Assembly (NCBI GenBank): GCA_028873595.1
Contig: JAPPOV010000021.1
Span: 39,798-103,797 of the forward strand
Direction: 5' to 3'
DNA length: 64,000 nt
DNA from: Gemmatimonadota bacterium
GTDB taxonomy: Bacteria; Gemmatimonadota; Gemmatimonadetes; Longimicrobiales; Gaopeijiaceae
Shown: positions 42,037 to 51,037 of the stretch, piece after piece
How the letters are laid out: the number at the start of each line of letters is the position of its first letter
Position numbering within the stretch: position 1 is the stretch's first letter
Notes under the pieces: generated by a model
Told to the model about the DNA's origin: nothing
Databases searched by the model: none
What the model saw: only the letters and a program-made list of their open reading frames with translations
Program-made: the position numbers and the translations under genes

Positions 42037-42591
42037 TTACCTCCGAACTCGGTACGAGAGGCCCGTGCTAAGCCATACCGGGCCAATCTGAGAGGTTGAG
42101 CCAAAGACGACAGCGCCTCGTGCTCGTACCGGAATCGAGAGGCGCTCACTGAGCTCGAACAGCGTGCCGAACCCCGCTGTGATCGACGGATCGGTACGCT
42201 TGGAGAACCGGAACGCACCGAATCCCGCCTCCCCGAACCACGCACCTTCGTTGAACCAGAATCGGGTCATGAGCGAGCTACGATACACTTCGGCCGTGTA
42301 CGCCGTAGGGACGCCCTGCTGAATGAATTTGTAGTCGAGGAGGTGCTGGTACCCGAAGTCGAGCGCGAGCTGAAGGCCACGCCCGTACCGACGTCCAAAC
42401 ACGACGGCAACATCGCCGCCATACAGGAAACGCTCTGCGTCGAAGGCTCCCTGGCCGAGCCAGTCGACCGGATTGACCAAGGTGTACCCGACGTTGCCGT
42501 TGGCCTCGACATGGACCTGACCTTGCACCTGGCCCGGGGTGGCCATCGCAATCGCCCCAAGGACGGAGATAGTGATGAGGACTTGGCGCAC
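42037..42591 (-). CDS. Small outer-membrane-like beta-barrel protein
   Basis: About 184 aa. The GTG at 42591 has AGGA six nucleotides upstream and starts a signal peptide (QVLITISVLGAIAMATPGQVQGQ). The mature part alternates polar and hydrophobic residues with aromatic girdle positions (GLQLALDFGYQHLL, EAGFGAFRFSK, VWLSTGLSYRVRR) and ends in R, as in an eight-stranded barrel. Function unknown. A TACGCTTG promoter-like element is 50-57 nt upstream. Confidence 0.72.
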   Translation of the reverse strand: MRQVLITISVLGAIAMATPGQVQGQVHVEANGNVGYTLVNPVDWLGQGAFDAERFLYGGDVAVVFGRRYGRGLQLALDFGYQHLLDYKFIQQGVPTAYTAEVYRSSLMTRFWFNEGAWFGEAGFGAFRFSKRTDPSITAGFGTLFELSERLSIPVRARGAVVFGSTSQIGPVWLSTGLSYRVRR

Positions 42592-42742
42592 AGAAGGTCC
42601 TGCCGAGATCAGAGGTGGCACGCGACGACGCGTCGTACTGCAAGCGTACACCCAACAGCTTAACGGACGGCAGCAACTCCGCACAGAACGGGCGTGACGG
42701 CCGGCGCCCGCCGCGGTTGACCGCGACGGGCACCGTCAAGTT

Positions 42743-43105
42743 GAGCGCGCGGAATAAGCCGAGTTCTGTCCCTCTTTCGAGGGGAGGATCATTCATCTGG
42801 GACTGCTGTCACCAACAGCCTCATGCGGCCTACCCGGGACTCGAATGGAGCGGGCAACTCCGTCGTCCCCTATTTGGCCTTGCTACGGGTGGGGTTTACC
42901 AAGCGACCCCTGTTACCAGCGGCCCGGTGCGCTCTTACCGCACCATTTCACCCTTGCCTGTGCCGCGAGCGGCCATCGGCGGTGTCTTTTCTGCTGCACT
43001 TTCCGTCGTCTCACGACGCCCGGGCGTTACCCGGCACCCTGCCCTGCGGAGCTCGGACTTTCCTCCGACGGACGAATCCGACGGCGATCCTCACTCGCCA
43101 CGCTC
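42743..43105 (-). ncRNA. rnpB: RNase P RNA (type A)
   Basis: The minus strand carries the conserved core of the RNase P ribozyme: AGGAAAGTCCGAGCTCC near the 5' side, CAGGGTGCCGGGTAACGCC, AAAGTGCAGCAGAAA, CAAGGGTGAAA, GGTAAGAGCGCACCG, GGTAAACCCCACC, CAAATAGG, and the 3' ACAGAACTCGGCTTA. GAGCGTG at the 5' end pairs with CGCGCTC at the 3' end (P1), setting approximate limits. The product processes tRNA 5' ends with RnpA. ORFs called across this region are spurious. Confidence 0.95.
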
Positions 43106-43218
43106 ACAAAGAACATGACCCCTCACGCCGCAAATTTGCTACCCTGCCCGACCGGATCCGATGGTGGGGCCGTCCAGGATATCTCGCCCGGCGCGCAGCC
43201 ACACGGTATTCTCGCGCC

Positions 43219-44367
43219 ATGGCCGAACCGACATACGACCTCGACGCCGTCCGCCGTCAGATCCCGCTGCTTCGGACGCACACACCCATGAACAACTGCT
43301 CGCAGGCACCGCAGAGCGACGTCACACGGGCCGCGGCAGACGCGTACCTCTCTTCATGGGCGCAGGACGGGATGGACTGGGACAGCTGGATCGAAAGCAC
43401 CGAAGAGGCGCGAGCCGAGTTCGCAGCCCTGATCGGCGCACAGCCGAACGACGTGGCCATCGCGACATCCTTGAGCCAGGCGACGTCCAGCGTCGCGAGT
43501 GCTCTTTCCTGGCGGGGACGACGCAACCGTATCGTCGCCAGTGGGGCTGAATTCCCCACGGTCGGGCACGTTTGGCTGGCTCAGGAGCGCCACGGGGCCG
43601 TCGTCGACTGGGTGCCCGTGCGCTACGGCGCCGTGACGCTGCAAGACTACCAGGAGCGGATCGACGATCAAACGCTGGTCGTATCCGCATGTCGCGGCTA
43701 CTACCAGACCGGCTTCAAGCAGAATATTCCCGCGATTGCGGAGCTCGCTCATGAGAAGGGCGCCTTTCTCTATGTCGACGCCTACCAGACGATGGGAAGC
43801 GAAGTGTTCGACGCGCCGTCGTCCGGAGCGGACTTCGTAGCGTCGGGGAATCTCAAGTTCCTGATGGGTATCCCCGGAATCGCGTTCCTATGGGTCCGGC
43901 CCGAGGTCGCCTCCGAGATGGAGCCATCCACGACGGGTTGGTTCGGCCGCGCAGACCCGTATGCATTCGAGGCCAAACGGCTCGATTGGGCAGAGGGGGC
44001 CCGCCGCTTCGACCTGGGCACGCCACCGATCATGGAAGCGTACGTTGCTCGCGCCGGCATGGCCTGGCTCCGTGAGCTGGGGCTCGACGCGATCGAGGCC
44101 TGGAACGACACCCTCGGGCAACGCTGTGTCGAAGGCGCGGCGGAGCGCGGCCTGACCGTGCTCGGGCCCCACGATCCGGCGATGCGCACTCCGACGACCG
44201 CAATCGCGTGCGACAACAGCCACGCCGTCGAAGCCACGCTGCGCGACCAGAGGATCATCGCATCGGCCCGTGGACCAGCGATCCGGCTCGCTCCCCACTT
44301 CTACAACACGATCGAGGACGTCGACCGCGCGCTCGACGCGACCGCCCGCGCCATCCGCCACGCATGA
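43219..44367 (+). CDS. PLP-dependent class V aminotransferase-like protein
   Basis: 382 aa of fold-type I, class V (kynureninase/cysteine-desulfurase-like). The PLP lysine is in FVASGNLKFLMGIPG (about residue 212), and the preceding cofactor Asp and Gln appear in LYVDAYQTMG. The N-terminal motif HTPMNNCSQAPQSDVT is also typical. No Cys loop of a true cysteine desulfurase is seen, so kynureninase-like or another C-N/C-S lyase is possible. The ATG at 43219 is used; the longer open frame runs through rnpB. It is followed by the NSS transporter. Confidence 0.88.
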   Translation: MAEPTYDLDAVRRQIPLLRTHTPMNNCSQAPQSDVTRAAADAYLSSWAQDGMDWDSWIESTEEARAEFAALIGAQPNDVAIATSLSQATSSVASALSWRGRRNRIVASGAEFPTVGHVWLAQERHGAVVDWVPVRYGAVTLQDYQERIDDQTLVVSACRGYYQTGFKQNIPAIAELAHEKGAFLYVDAYQTMGSEVFDAPSSGADFVASGNLKFLMGIPGIAFLWVRPEVASEMEPSTTGWFGRADPYAFEAKRLDWAEGARRFDLGTPPIMEAYVARAGMAWLRELGLDAIEAWNDTLGQRCVEGAAERGLTVLGPHDPAMRTPTTAIACDNSHAVEATLRDQRIIASARGPAIRLAPHFYNTIEDVDRALDATARAIRHA

Positions 44368-44377
44368 GACACACCCC

Positions 44378-45712
44378 GTGGTGAAGCCGAGGGAGACGTT
44401 CGGCTCGAAATTCGCCGTCCTTGCGACCATGGTCGGCCTCGCCGTCGGGCTGGGCAACGTGTGGCGCTTCCCGTACATGGTCGGACAGTTCGGAGGGGCC
44501 ACGTTCATCCTGCTCTATCTCGGTATCGCAGGGCTGGTCGCTGTTCCAGCACTCATGGGTGAGTGGGCCATCGGCCGTCATACGAGACTTGGATCACTCG
44601 GAGCTTTCGAGGCCGTCGGCATGCCGGGCGGGCGGGGGCTCGGATGGATCCTGGTGGCCATCTCCTGGGCAGCGGTCTCGTATTACACGAACGCAATCGG
44701 GTGGGTCGCGTTCCACGGGCTGGCGCAGGCCGCAACCAGTATGGGCGCAGCCTTCGACGCCTCCGTGATCCTGCCACCGGAGACCGGCTTCTCCCCTCAC
44801 TCGACCGCACTTCAGTTCGGCTTCACGGCAGCGATTCTCGCACTCCAGGCTACGGTGATCCTGAAAGGGGTCCGGCAAGGCATCGAACGAATCTCGACGA
44901 TCGTGACCCCGGTCCTGTTCTTCACACTGCTCATCCTGATCGTTCGCGCCGTCACTCTGGAGGGAGCCGGTGCAGGGATCGCGTGGCTCCTCGACTTCGA
45001 TCTACAGGCGGTCACCCCGACTGCGGCTGTCGCCGCCCTCGGACAAGTCGTGTTTTCAGTCGGTCTGGGCGGCACATTGATGGTCGTCTACGGGTCGTAC
45101 CTGTCCAGTGACGTCGACGTCCGCAGTACGGCTGCCTTGACCGTTATCGGTGACACGGGAGCCGGACTCCTCGCGGGGTTGGCCATCTTCCCCGCAGTCT
45201 TTGCGCTCGGACTCGAACCAGCCGGCGGCCCGGGGCTTCTCTTCGCAACGCTACCTCAGGTGTTCACCCGAATCCCGCTCGGGTGGCTCTTCGGCTCGCT
45301 CTTCTTCGGCGGTCTCTTCGGCGCGGCCCTTCTCTCGGGCATCGCCGCGTACGAGGTCCTCGTCGCGAGTTTCTCCGACGTACTTGGCTGGAGCCGCAAG
45401 CGAGCGGTGTGGGTCGTGTACGGTGTGTCTCTGGTTCTGGCGATTCCTCCAATGATCAACCTCGGGATCTTCGTACCATGGGACCTCACCTTTGGGTCAG
45501 GCGGTCAGACGTTTGGTGCACTCGTCTCGGTGGTCACCGTCGGATGGGTCATGGACCGCGGAGCTCTCCTGCACCAGTTGGCCGGTGATTCACCATCGCG
45601 CTGGGACCAGCTACTGATCCATTGGCTTCGCTGGTTCGTGCCGATCGCCGTGTCCGTCGCCGCAGCCTGGTGGCTCCTCACAGACGTACTGGGTATTGTC
45701 GGAGGGACCTGA
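44378..45712 (+). CDS. Sodium-dependent NSS-family amino-acid transporter
   Basis: About 444 aa with ten to twelve transmembrane helices. The N-terminal signature KFAVLATMVGLAVGLGNVWRFPYMVGQFGG matches LeuT-type sodium symporters, including the GLGNVWRFPY helix 1 motif. A later signature is FSVGLGGTLMVVYGSYL (helix 6). NSS proteins import amino acids or related amines using Na+. The start is a GTG at 44378 or 44381. It lies 10 nt after the class V aminotransferase gene, suggesting joint amino-acid use. Confidence 0.94.
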   Translation: MVKPRETFGSKFAVLATMVGLAVGLGNVWRFPYMVGQFGGATFILLYLGIAGLVAVPALMGEWAIGRHTRLGSLGAFEAVGMPGGRGLGWILVAISWAAVSYYTNAIGWVAFHGLAQAATSMGAAFDASVILPPETGFSPHSTALQFGFTAAILALQATVILKGVRQGIERISTIVTPVLFFTLLILIVRAVTLEGAGAGIAWLLDFDLQAVTPTAAVAALGQVVFSVGLGGTLMVVYGSYLSSDVDVRSTAALTVIGDTGAGLLAGLAIFPAVFALGLEPAGGPGLLFATLPQVFTRIPLGWLFGSLFFGGLFGAALLSGIAAYEVLVASFSDVLGWSRKRAVWVVYGVSLVLAIPPMINLGIFVPWDLTFGSGGQTFGALVSVVTVGWVMDRGALLHQLAGDSPSRWDQLLIHWLRWFVPIAVSVAAAWWLLTDVLGIVGGT

Positions 45713-45731
45713 CTCCCGCTCGTTCGACGCC

Positions 45732-46274
45732 ATGCAACGCACGTACCGGCCCGCACACACGTCCGCGCTCCTTAGAGGTCTTTTCGTACTTCTGATCTCC
45801 GGAGCTCTACCGGCCTTCCTGGCTGGCCAGGAAGAAGCGGTCATCGTGTATCTCGTGCGGCACTCGGAGCGGGCCGAGGACGGAACGAACGACCCGCCGA
45901 TCTCGAGTGAGGGCCAGGAGCGCTCCGAGCTCGTCGCGGCACTACTGCAGGACGCTGGCGTCACGCACATCCATACGACGGATTTCAAGCGGACACGCGC
46001 AACCGGTGCCCCGACCGCAGCCATGACCGGGCTCGGGATGCAGCTGTACGACCCCCGTGACCTGACCGGCTTCGCCGACGAGCTTCGCAGCATGCCCGGG
46101 CGACACCTCGTCCTGGGCCACAGCAACACCACACCCCAGCTCGTCGAAGCGCTCGGAGGAGATCCAGGCACGCCGATCCAGGAGATGGAGTACGATCGCT
46201 TCTACATCGTCACGCTGACCGACGCGGGCGCGTCGACGGTGCTTCTTCGGTTCGGATCACCGTACGAGCGGTAG
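45732..46274 (+). CDS. Histidine phosphatase family protein, exported
   Basis: 180 aa. A signal segment (LLRGLFVLLISGALPAFLAGQ) is followed by the phosphoglycerate-mutase-like fold: IVYLVRHSERAED carries the catalytic RH motif, FKRTRATGAP the second Arg, and LVLGHSNTTPQLVEAL the second catalytic His. The substrate is unknown; exported members act on phosphate esters. It follows the NSS gene by 19 nt and precedes an oxidoreductase by 4 nt. Confidence 0.9.
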   Translation: MQRTYRPAHTSALLRGLFVLLISGALPAFLAGQEEAVIVYLVRHSERAEDGTNDPPISSEGQERSELVAALLQDAGVTHIHTTDFKRTRATGAPTAAMTGLGMQLYDPRDLTGFADELRSMPGRHLVLGHSNTTPQLVEALGGDPGTPIQEMEYDRFYIVTLTDAGASTVLLRFGSPYER

Positions 46275-46278
46275 TCCG

Positions 46279-47709
46279 ATGAGCTACGACGCAGTAGTCA
46301 TCGGAGCGGGGCCCAATGGACTCGCAGCCGCCATCGAGCTACAGCAAAGCGGCTGTGCCACGCTGCTCGTCGAAGCAACACACAGCGTCGGCGGTGCAGC
46401 ACGGACAGAAGAGGTCACTCTTCCGGGCTTCCTTCATGATGTGGGTTCCGCCGTCCACCCACTCGGGATCGGCTCGCCCTTCTTCTCCTCCCTGCCGCTC
46501 GAATCGTTCGGGCTGGAATGGGTCCACCCCGAGGTCCCCCTCGCGCATCCATTCGACGAGGCAACAGCAGCTCTCCTGGAACGGGATCTGGACCGGACGG
46601 CAAACCGTCTTGGTGAAGATGGCTCCATGTGGAGACAGCGCTTCGGACGGTTCGTAGAGCATTGGCCGAGCTTCATCGAACATGTGCTGCGGTCTCCGCT
46701 CACCATACCCTCGGCGCCCCTTCTCATGGCCCGCTTCGCTCCGTTCGCGCTCCGGTCGACACCCGGCCTCGCGAGGGCATTCCGCGGTGAGGCGGCTCGG
46801 GCGCTCCTGGCAGGCAACGCAGCCCACGCGGGCACGCCGATCACCCACGCGGTTACAGGAGCCATCGGTGCTACCCTGATCGTAGCTGCTCATGCGGTCG
46901 GGTGGCCGTTCCCACGCGGAGGAGCAGGCCGACTCACTCAGGCGCTCGCTCAGTACTTCGAATCACTGGGTGGCACGATCGAGACAAATCGGCCCGTCCG
47001 AACGCTCGCGGAGCTTCCTCGAAGCAGAGTGACCCTTCTGGCCATCACTCACGGTCAGGTGGCCGCCCTGCAGGCGTCGGGCTTACCCGAGTCCTACAGA
47101 AACCGTCTCGCCCGGTGGCGCTACGGGCCAGGCGCATTCAAGGTCGACTGGGCTCTCGACGCCCCCATCCCCTGGACCGATCCGTCCGTGACCCGGGCAG
47201 GGACCGTCCATATCGGGGGGGGCCTGGAGGAGATCACCGAGTCGGAAGCCGCTCCGCTCGCTGGGCGCGTCAGCGACCGGCCGTTCGTGCTCCTCTCACA
47301 GCCTTCTCTCTTCGACTCGTCACGCGCACCTGATGGAAGGCACACGGCGTGGGGGTACTGTCACGTGCCGAACGGATGGGACGGCGATGCGACCTCCGTA
47401 ATCGAGGCGCAGATCGAACGCTTTGCACCCGGATTCAGAGACCGCATTCTCGCTCGGGCCTCATGGAGCACCGAGCGTCTCGAACAATGGGATGAGAACC
47501 TGGTCGGCGGCGATGTGAACGGGGGCCTACTGACCCTGAACCAGACAATTGGCCCTTCACGTCTTGGCCTTCCGGGATACCGGACGCCTAGACGCGACCT
47601 CTACCTCTGCTCGGCCTCAACACCTCCGGGTGGTGGTGTACACGGGATGGCCGGATTCCACGCCGCACGTGCGGCACTGAAACACTCGTTCGGGATCAAG
47701 AGCGCCTGA
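46279..47709 (+). CDS. FAD-dependent oxidoreductase, phytoene-desaturase-like
   Basis: 476 aa. The FAD-binding start YDAVVIGAGPNGLAAAIEL is GxGxxG, followed by LLVEATHSVGGAARTEE and PGFLHDVGSAVHPLG. The C-terminal FAD segment is TPPGGGVHGMAGFHAARAAL. This is the CrtI/NAD(P)-FAD family, which dehydrogenates or isomerises hydrophobic substrates such as carotenoids or related lipids. The substrate is not clear here, as no carotenoid genes are near. Confidence 0.92.
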   Translation: MSYDAVVIGAGPNGLAAAIELQQSGCATLLVEATHSVGGAARTEEVTLPGFLHDVGSAVHPLGIGSPFFSSLPLESFGLEWVHPEVPLAHPFDEATAALLERDLDRTANRLGEDGSMWRQRFGRFVEHWPSFIEHVLRSPLTIPSAPLLMARFAPFALRSTPGLARAFRGEAARALLAGNAAHAGTPITHAVTGAIGATLIVAAHAVGWPFPRGGAGRLTQALAQYFESLGGTIETNRPVRTLAELPRSRVTLLAITHGQVAALQASGLPESYRNRLARWRYGPGAFKVDWALDAPIPWTDPSVTRAGTVHIGGGLEEITESEAAPLAGRVSDRPFVLLSQPSLFDSSRAPDGRHTAWGYCHVPNGWDGDATSVIEAQIERFAPGFRDRILARASWSTERLEQWDENLVGGDVNGGLLTLNQTIGPSRLGLPGYRTPRRDLYLCSASTPPGGGVHGMAGFHAARAALKHSFGIKSA

Positions 47710-47727
47710 CTGCGACGAGCCCGTACC

Positions 47728-48693
47728 TCAGCCCAGGTGCGACGACATGCCGCGAGATCGGATCTGTACCCCACCCTCTTTCGGAATCAACAGACACTCG
47801 GCTTCACCGTACGCGTCGATGAGCGCGAGTCCGTCTTCCGACGAAAGCACGAGGAGCGCTGTAGACAGGGCATCAGCCTCGACTGCGGTGGGTGCGAGGA
47901 CCGTCGACGAGCTCAGCTGTTCCGGAGAACGACCCGTCCTCGGATCGATGATGTCGTGATGGCGGCGATCCGGCGTGAAGTGCCGGAGGTAGTCCCCTGA
48001 AGTCGCCACGCCAGCACCATCGAGTTGCAGACGGCCGACAAGTTCGTCGCTGGCCCGGGAGTCCTGAATCCCGATCGTCCACGGATCGCTCACCACACCT
48101 GAGCCCCCGGACGTCATGTCTCCACCAGCGTCAACCAGAACCCGCTCCGCGCCGTCATCGGTCATCCGCGCGACGGCACGATCGACGATGAACCCCTTGG
48201 CGATCCCGTCCAGGGAGATCTTCATGCGTTCGTCGGCCAGACGGATCACATCGCCGTCGATCGTGACTCCCTGGTAATTCACATAGTCGAGGACGCGTCG
48301 AACGTCGCAATCGGAAGGTGGCAAGGCATGCCGCTCGAACGACGCGCGGTAGAGTTCTACGAGCGGTCCGACAGTCACGTCGAAGGCTCCGCCCGATCGC
48401 CTACTCATGTCATGAGCGAGCGTCAGCACATCGACCAGTTCCCCGGGCGCTCCCACCAGCTGACCGGCCTCGTTCAGCAGGCCCACGGCCGAATCGGCGC
48501 GGTAGCGGGAGAAGATCGCCTCCAGTCGCTCCATCTCAGCGAACGCTCGATCGACCATCGCCGTCGCTTCATCTCCGTCCGGATGCACGACTGTAAGCGT
48601 GACAAGCGTCCCCATCTGAGTCCGAGTCTCGCGTACACGACGTAGCCCGGCCCGTCGCAGTAGCTCGATACCGAGCCCTGTTCCGAACGCGGC
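47728..48693 (-). CDS. apbE: FAD:protein FMN transferase (ApbE), 5' end disrupted
   Basis: About 322 codons visible. ApbE attaches FMN covalently to Thr/Ser of partner flavoproteins. Motifs: MGTLVTLTVVHP, AFAEMERLEAIFSRYRADSAVGLLN, MKISLDGIAKGFIVDRAV, VLVDAGGDM, and ATSGDYLRHFTPDRRHHDIIDPRTG. The N-terminus before GAAFGTGLGIELLRRAG runs into a homopolymer (48695-48745), so no reliable start codon is seen; a Tat or lipoprotein signal would be expected there. The adjacent gene is an FMN-binding membrane protein, its probable substrate. Confidence 0.9.
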   Translation of the reverse strand, partial: AAFGTGLGIELLRRAGLRRVRETRTQMGTLVTLTVVHPDGDEATAMVDRAFAEMERLEAIFSRYRADSAVGLLNEAGQLVGAPGELVDVLTLAHDMSRRSGGAFDVTVGPLVELYRASFERHALPPSDCDVRRVLDYVNYQGVTIDGDVIRLADERMKISLDGIAKGFIVDRAVARMTDDGAERVLVDAGGDMTSGGSGVVSDPWTIGIQDSRASDELVGRLQLDGAGVATSGDYLRHFTPDRRHHDIIDPRTGRSPEQLSSSTVLAPTAVEADALSTALLVLSSEDGLALIDAYGEAECLLIPKEGGVQIRSRGMSSHLG

Positions 48694-48694
48694 G

Positions 48695-48746
48695 CCCCCC
48701 CCCCCCCCCCCCGGGGGGGGGGGTGGGGGGGGCCGGGGGGGGGGGC
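48695..48746. other. Poly-C/poly-G tract, probable assembly artefact
   Basis: The sequence is a run of 18 C, then 11 G, T, 8 G, CC and 11 G. It interrupts the start of apbE and the end of the FMN-binding gene. Opposed G/C homopolymers are typical of two-colour sequencing G-tails joined in assembly. True low-complexity DNA cannot be excluded. Confidence 0.75.
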
Positions 48747-50899
48747 GCGGCCCAGCCACCGGGGGGAGCCGGCAGGGGGATGAGGCGGGGCCGGGCGTCC
48801 TCGAGATCGTGCCCGCAGACGCCTCGCTGCTCGATTAGCTGGACCTCGCAGACGTTGCAACGAACGCACTCATGGACGTCGATGACCTCCTTGCGAATCG
48901 CACCCGTGGGGCATTTCTGCTCGCACACGGAGCACAAGGAGCAGTGCTCGACACGGGGAATTCGCCGAAATGACACGAGGGAAAGGATCCCTAACGCCGC
49001 CCCAAGCGGACAGGCATACCGGCAGTAGAAGCGCGGAATCACGACAGATGCCCCGAGAAACCCTCCAGCGATCAACCAGAGCGGGAGGGAGGGGCTGAGA
49101 AAGAAGACCGTCCCGAACGGCTCGAAGTACTGGTAGAGGCTGACCTGACTGCCGAGGAGCGCCGGCAACAGAATCACCGCGAGGATGCCGTATTTGACCC
49201 ATACACCGCGTCGATGGGTATGCGCGGGCAATGGCCGCTTCCACGATTTCGGCACGACACGATCGATCACGTCCTGCAGCGCACCGAAAGGGCAGAGGAA
49301 TCCACAGAACACACGCCCCCAGACGAGCGTCGTCACCAGGGCGAAGGTGACGATCAGAAGCAGAGGAAGGTCACGCAGGTAGACGCCCGTTCCGGCCCAG
49401 ATCGCGCTGGTGATGTGGGAAACCGATAGAAAGCCTCCATCGATCCAGCCGAGTACGACCAGCGTCACGGTCACAGAAGCCCACCGCAGAGGAGTCAGCT
49501 TCGTGAAGAACGCAAGTGACGCGAGCGCGATGATGAAGGTCATGACGGCCAGGCGACCCCAGGAGGCACCCGACAGTGTCCGGTCCAGGAGGGACTCGTC
49601 TTCGGTGAGCACGAAGTCGACCGCGGAGGAGGGCTCCTGCTCGAACACCGCGTCGGCCCCTTCGTGGCTGTCGCTCTCTGCCTCCGGCGTTTCACGAGCC
49701 GTGGGCTCGTCCTCTGGCTCTGCTGGTGAGTCTGACGGAGGCCTCTCGACGGCTGCCGCGTCTACGTTCGCCTCCACCGCCTCAGCGGCTACCTCGGCAA
49801 CTCGAGCCTCCTCGGCGGCGCGTGCCGCCGCCGCTTCGGCCTCGGCCTCGGCCGCAGCCCGTCGGGCTTCCAGACTGAGGTACTCCACGGTGTGCACTCC
49901 GAATTCACCGAGATCGTACACGAAACGAAACGGGCGAGACGGGTCCACCGATCCGTCCACGAGCATGATCCCGACCATGGTGGCCTCTCCGGAGACGATA
50001 CCGCCCGAAGGGAGTCCCATCGAAACGACGTTGCGCGAATCGATACCTGTCGTGTCGCCGTCCTGCTCGATACTCCAGCCCTGTTGCCGAAACAGCCTCA
50101 ATCTCGAGCCATCGATCGTATACAACATGAGGTTGTCCGCACCCCCACGCCGCTCAGCGGAGCGCTGTGCTCGTTCGTACAACTGAGACCCGAGGAAGTA
50201 GGCCCCGAGTCGGTCATTCTCGATGAAGGCCAGCCCGATCCCCGCCGAGCCTTCACCCGGCTCGGTAACCTCGAATCGCTGGACAATCCCCGATTGGCGA
50301 AGGTCGAACCACGACATGCCGATCGGGTCGACCACATCAGTGGTCGCCGCTGCGGGACCGTCGATGAGGGAGTAGGCATTCGCGACCCGACGGGCAGCGT
50401 CACGTACTCCTCGCGAAAGCGCCCGTACGCTTATGGATACGCGCGAGATGCCCTCGATGTCGTTCCATAGCTGGAAGGGGTCACCGATATGCTTTCCAGC
50501 GAACTGCTCCTGAAATCCCGGCGTGCGCAGGAAGTCGCCCATACTGCGCATGTACGACTCGTTGTAGTCGGTGACGCGCATTCCCGTCAGCGTCCCATCG
50601 GGTCGCATCCCGACGAGCGCTTCGATGGGCCCGCTATACCCGTACTGCTCCGGAGGCAGGTCAGAGGTCAGGAAGACGTAACCGAGCAACTCCTCCGAGC
50701 CGCCGGACGCGGGAGTGAACGCGGACACCACGGGCGGATCTCCAGCGACGTCCGCAAAGCGGCCGGCCTCCGGCATGACCTCCCGGAGCAACGATTCGGG
50801 GATCCGTTCGATGCGCTGGCCGAGGAGAGGATTCGCCACGAACACGGCAGAAAGAACGGCCAGAGCGGCCGCACGGCGTGTCAGCGCGTGGAGGCACAT
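48747..50899 (-). CDS. NosR-like FMN-binding, 4Fe-4S membrane protein, 3' end disrupted
   Basis: About 717 codons before the homopolymer. A signal peptide (ALAVLSAVFVANPLLGQ) is followed by an FMN-binding domain (YGYSGPIEALVGMRPDGTLTGMRV; FQLWNDIEGISRVSISVRALSRGV), a long periplasmic region with an Ala/Glu coiled coil, then transmembrane helices and two cluster motifs: CGFLCPFG, CPTG in CSLCSVCEQKCPTGAI, and CVRCNVC. The layout matches NosR/NapH/RnfC-type quinol-side electron carriers. The C-terminus is lost in the poly-C/G tract. It is upstream of apbE, which probably flavinylates it. The ATG at 50899 is the chosen start. Confidence 0.87.
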
Positions 50900-50982
50900 C
50901 GCGCGAGCATACGCCCAGCCTACCGGCTCAGCAAACGAACCAGGCACCGCCGCCTCGGTCTCAAATCCCGTCGGGCACCTGT

Positions 50983-51008
50983 GAGGCCCGGCCGATCGGC
51001 CGGGCCTC
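50983..51008. terminator. Perfect 26-bp palindrome between M28 and FMN-binding genes
   Basis: GAGGCCCGGCCGA and its complement form 13-bp arms. It lies 30 nt after the M28 stop on the minus strand. There is no strong T-run, so termination is likely but not proved. Confidence 0.6.
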
Positions 51009-51037
51009 CTGCAGGGATGGGAACCCACCGAGGGCGT

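Noticed and set aside
42823..43218. Extended N-terminus of the class V aminotransferase frame
   Set aside because: This stretch lies within the RNase P RNA, which explains its conservation; the protein starts at 43219.
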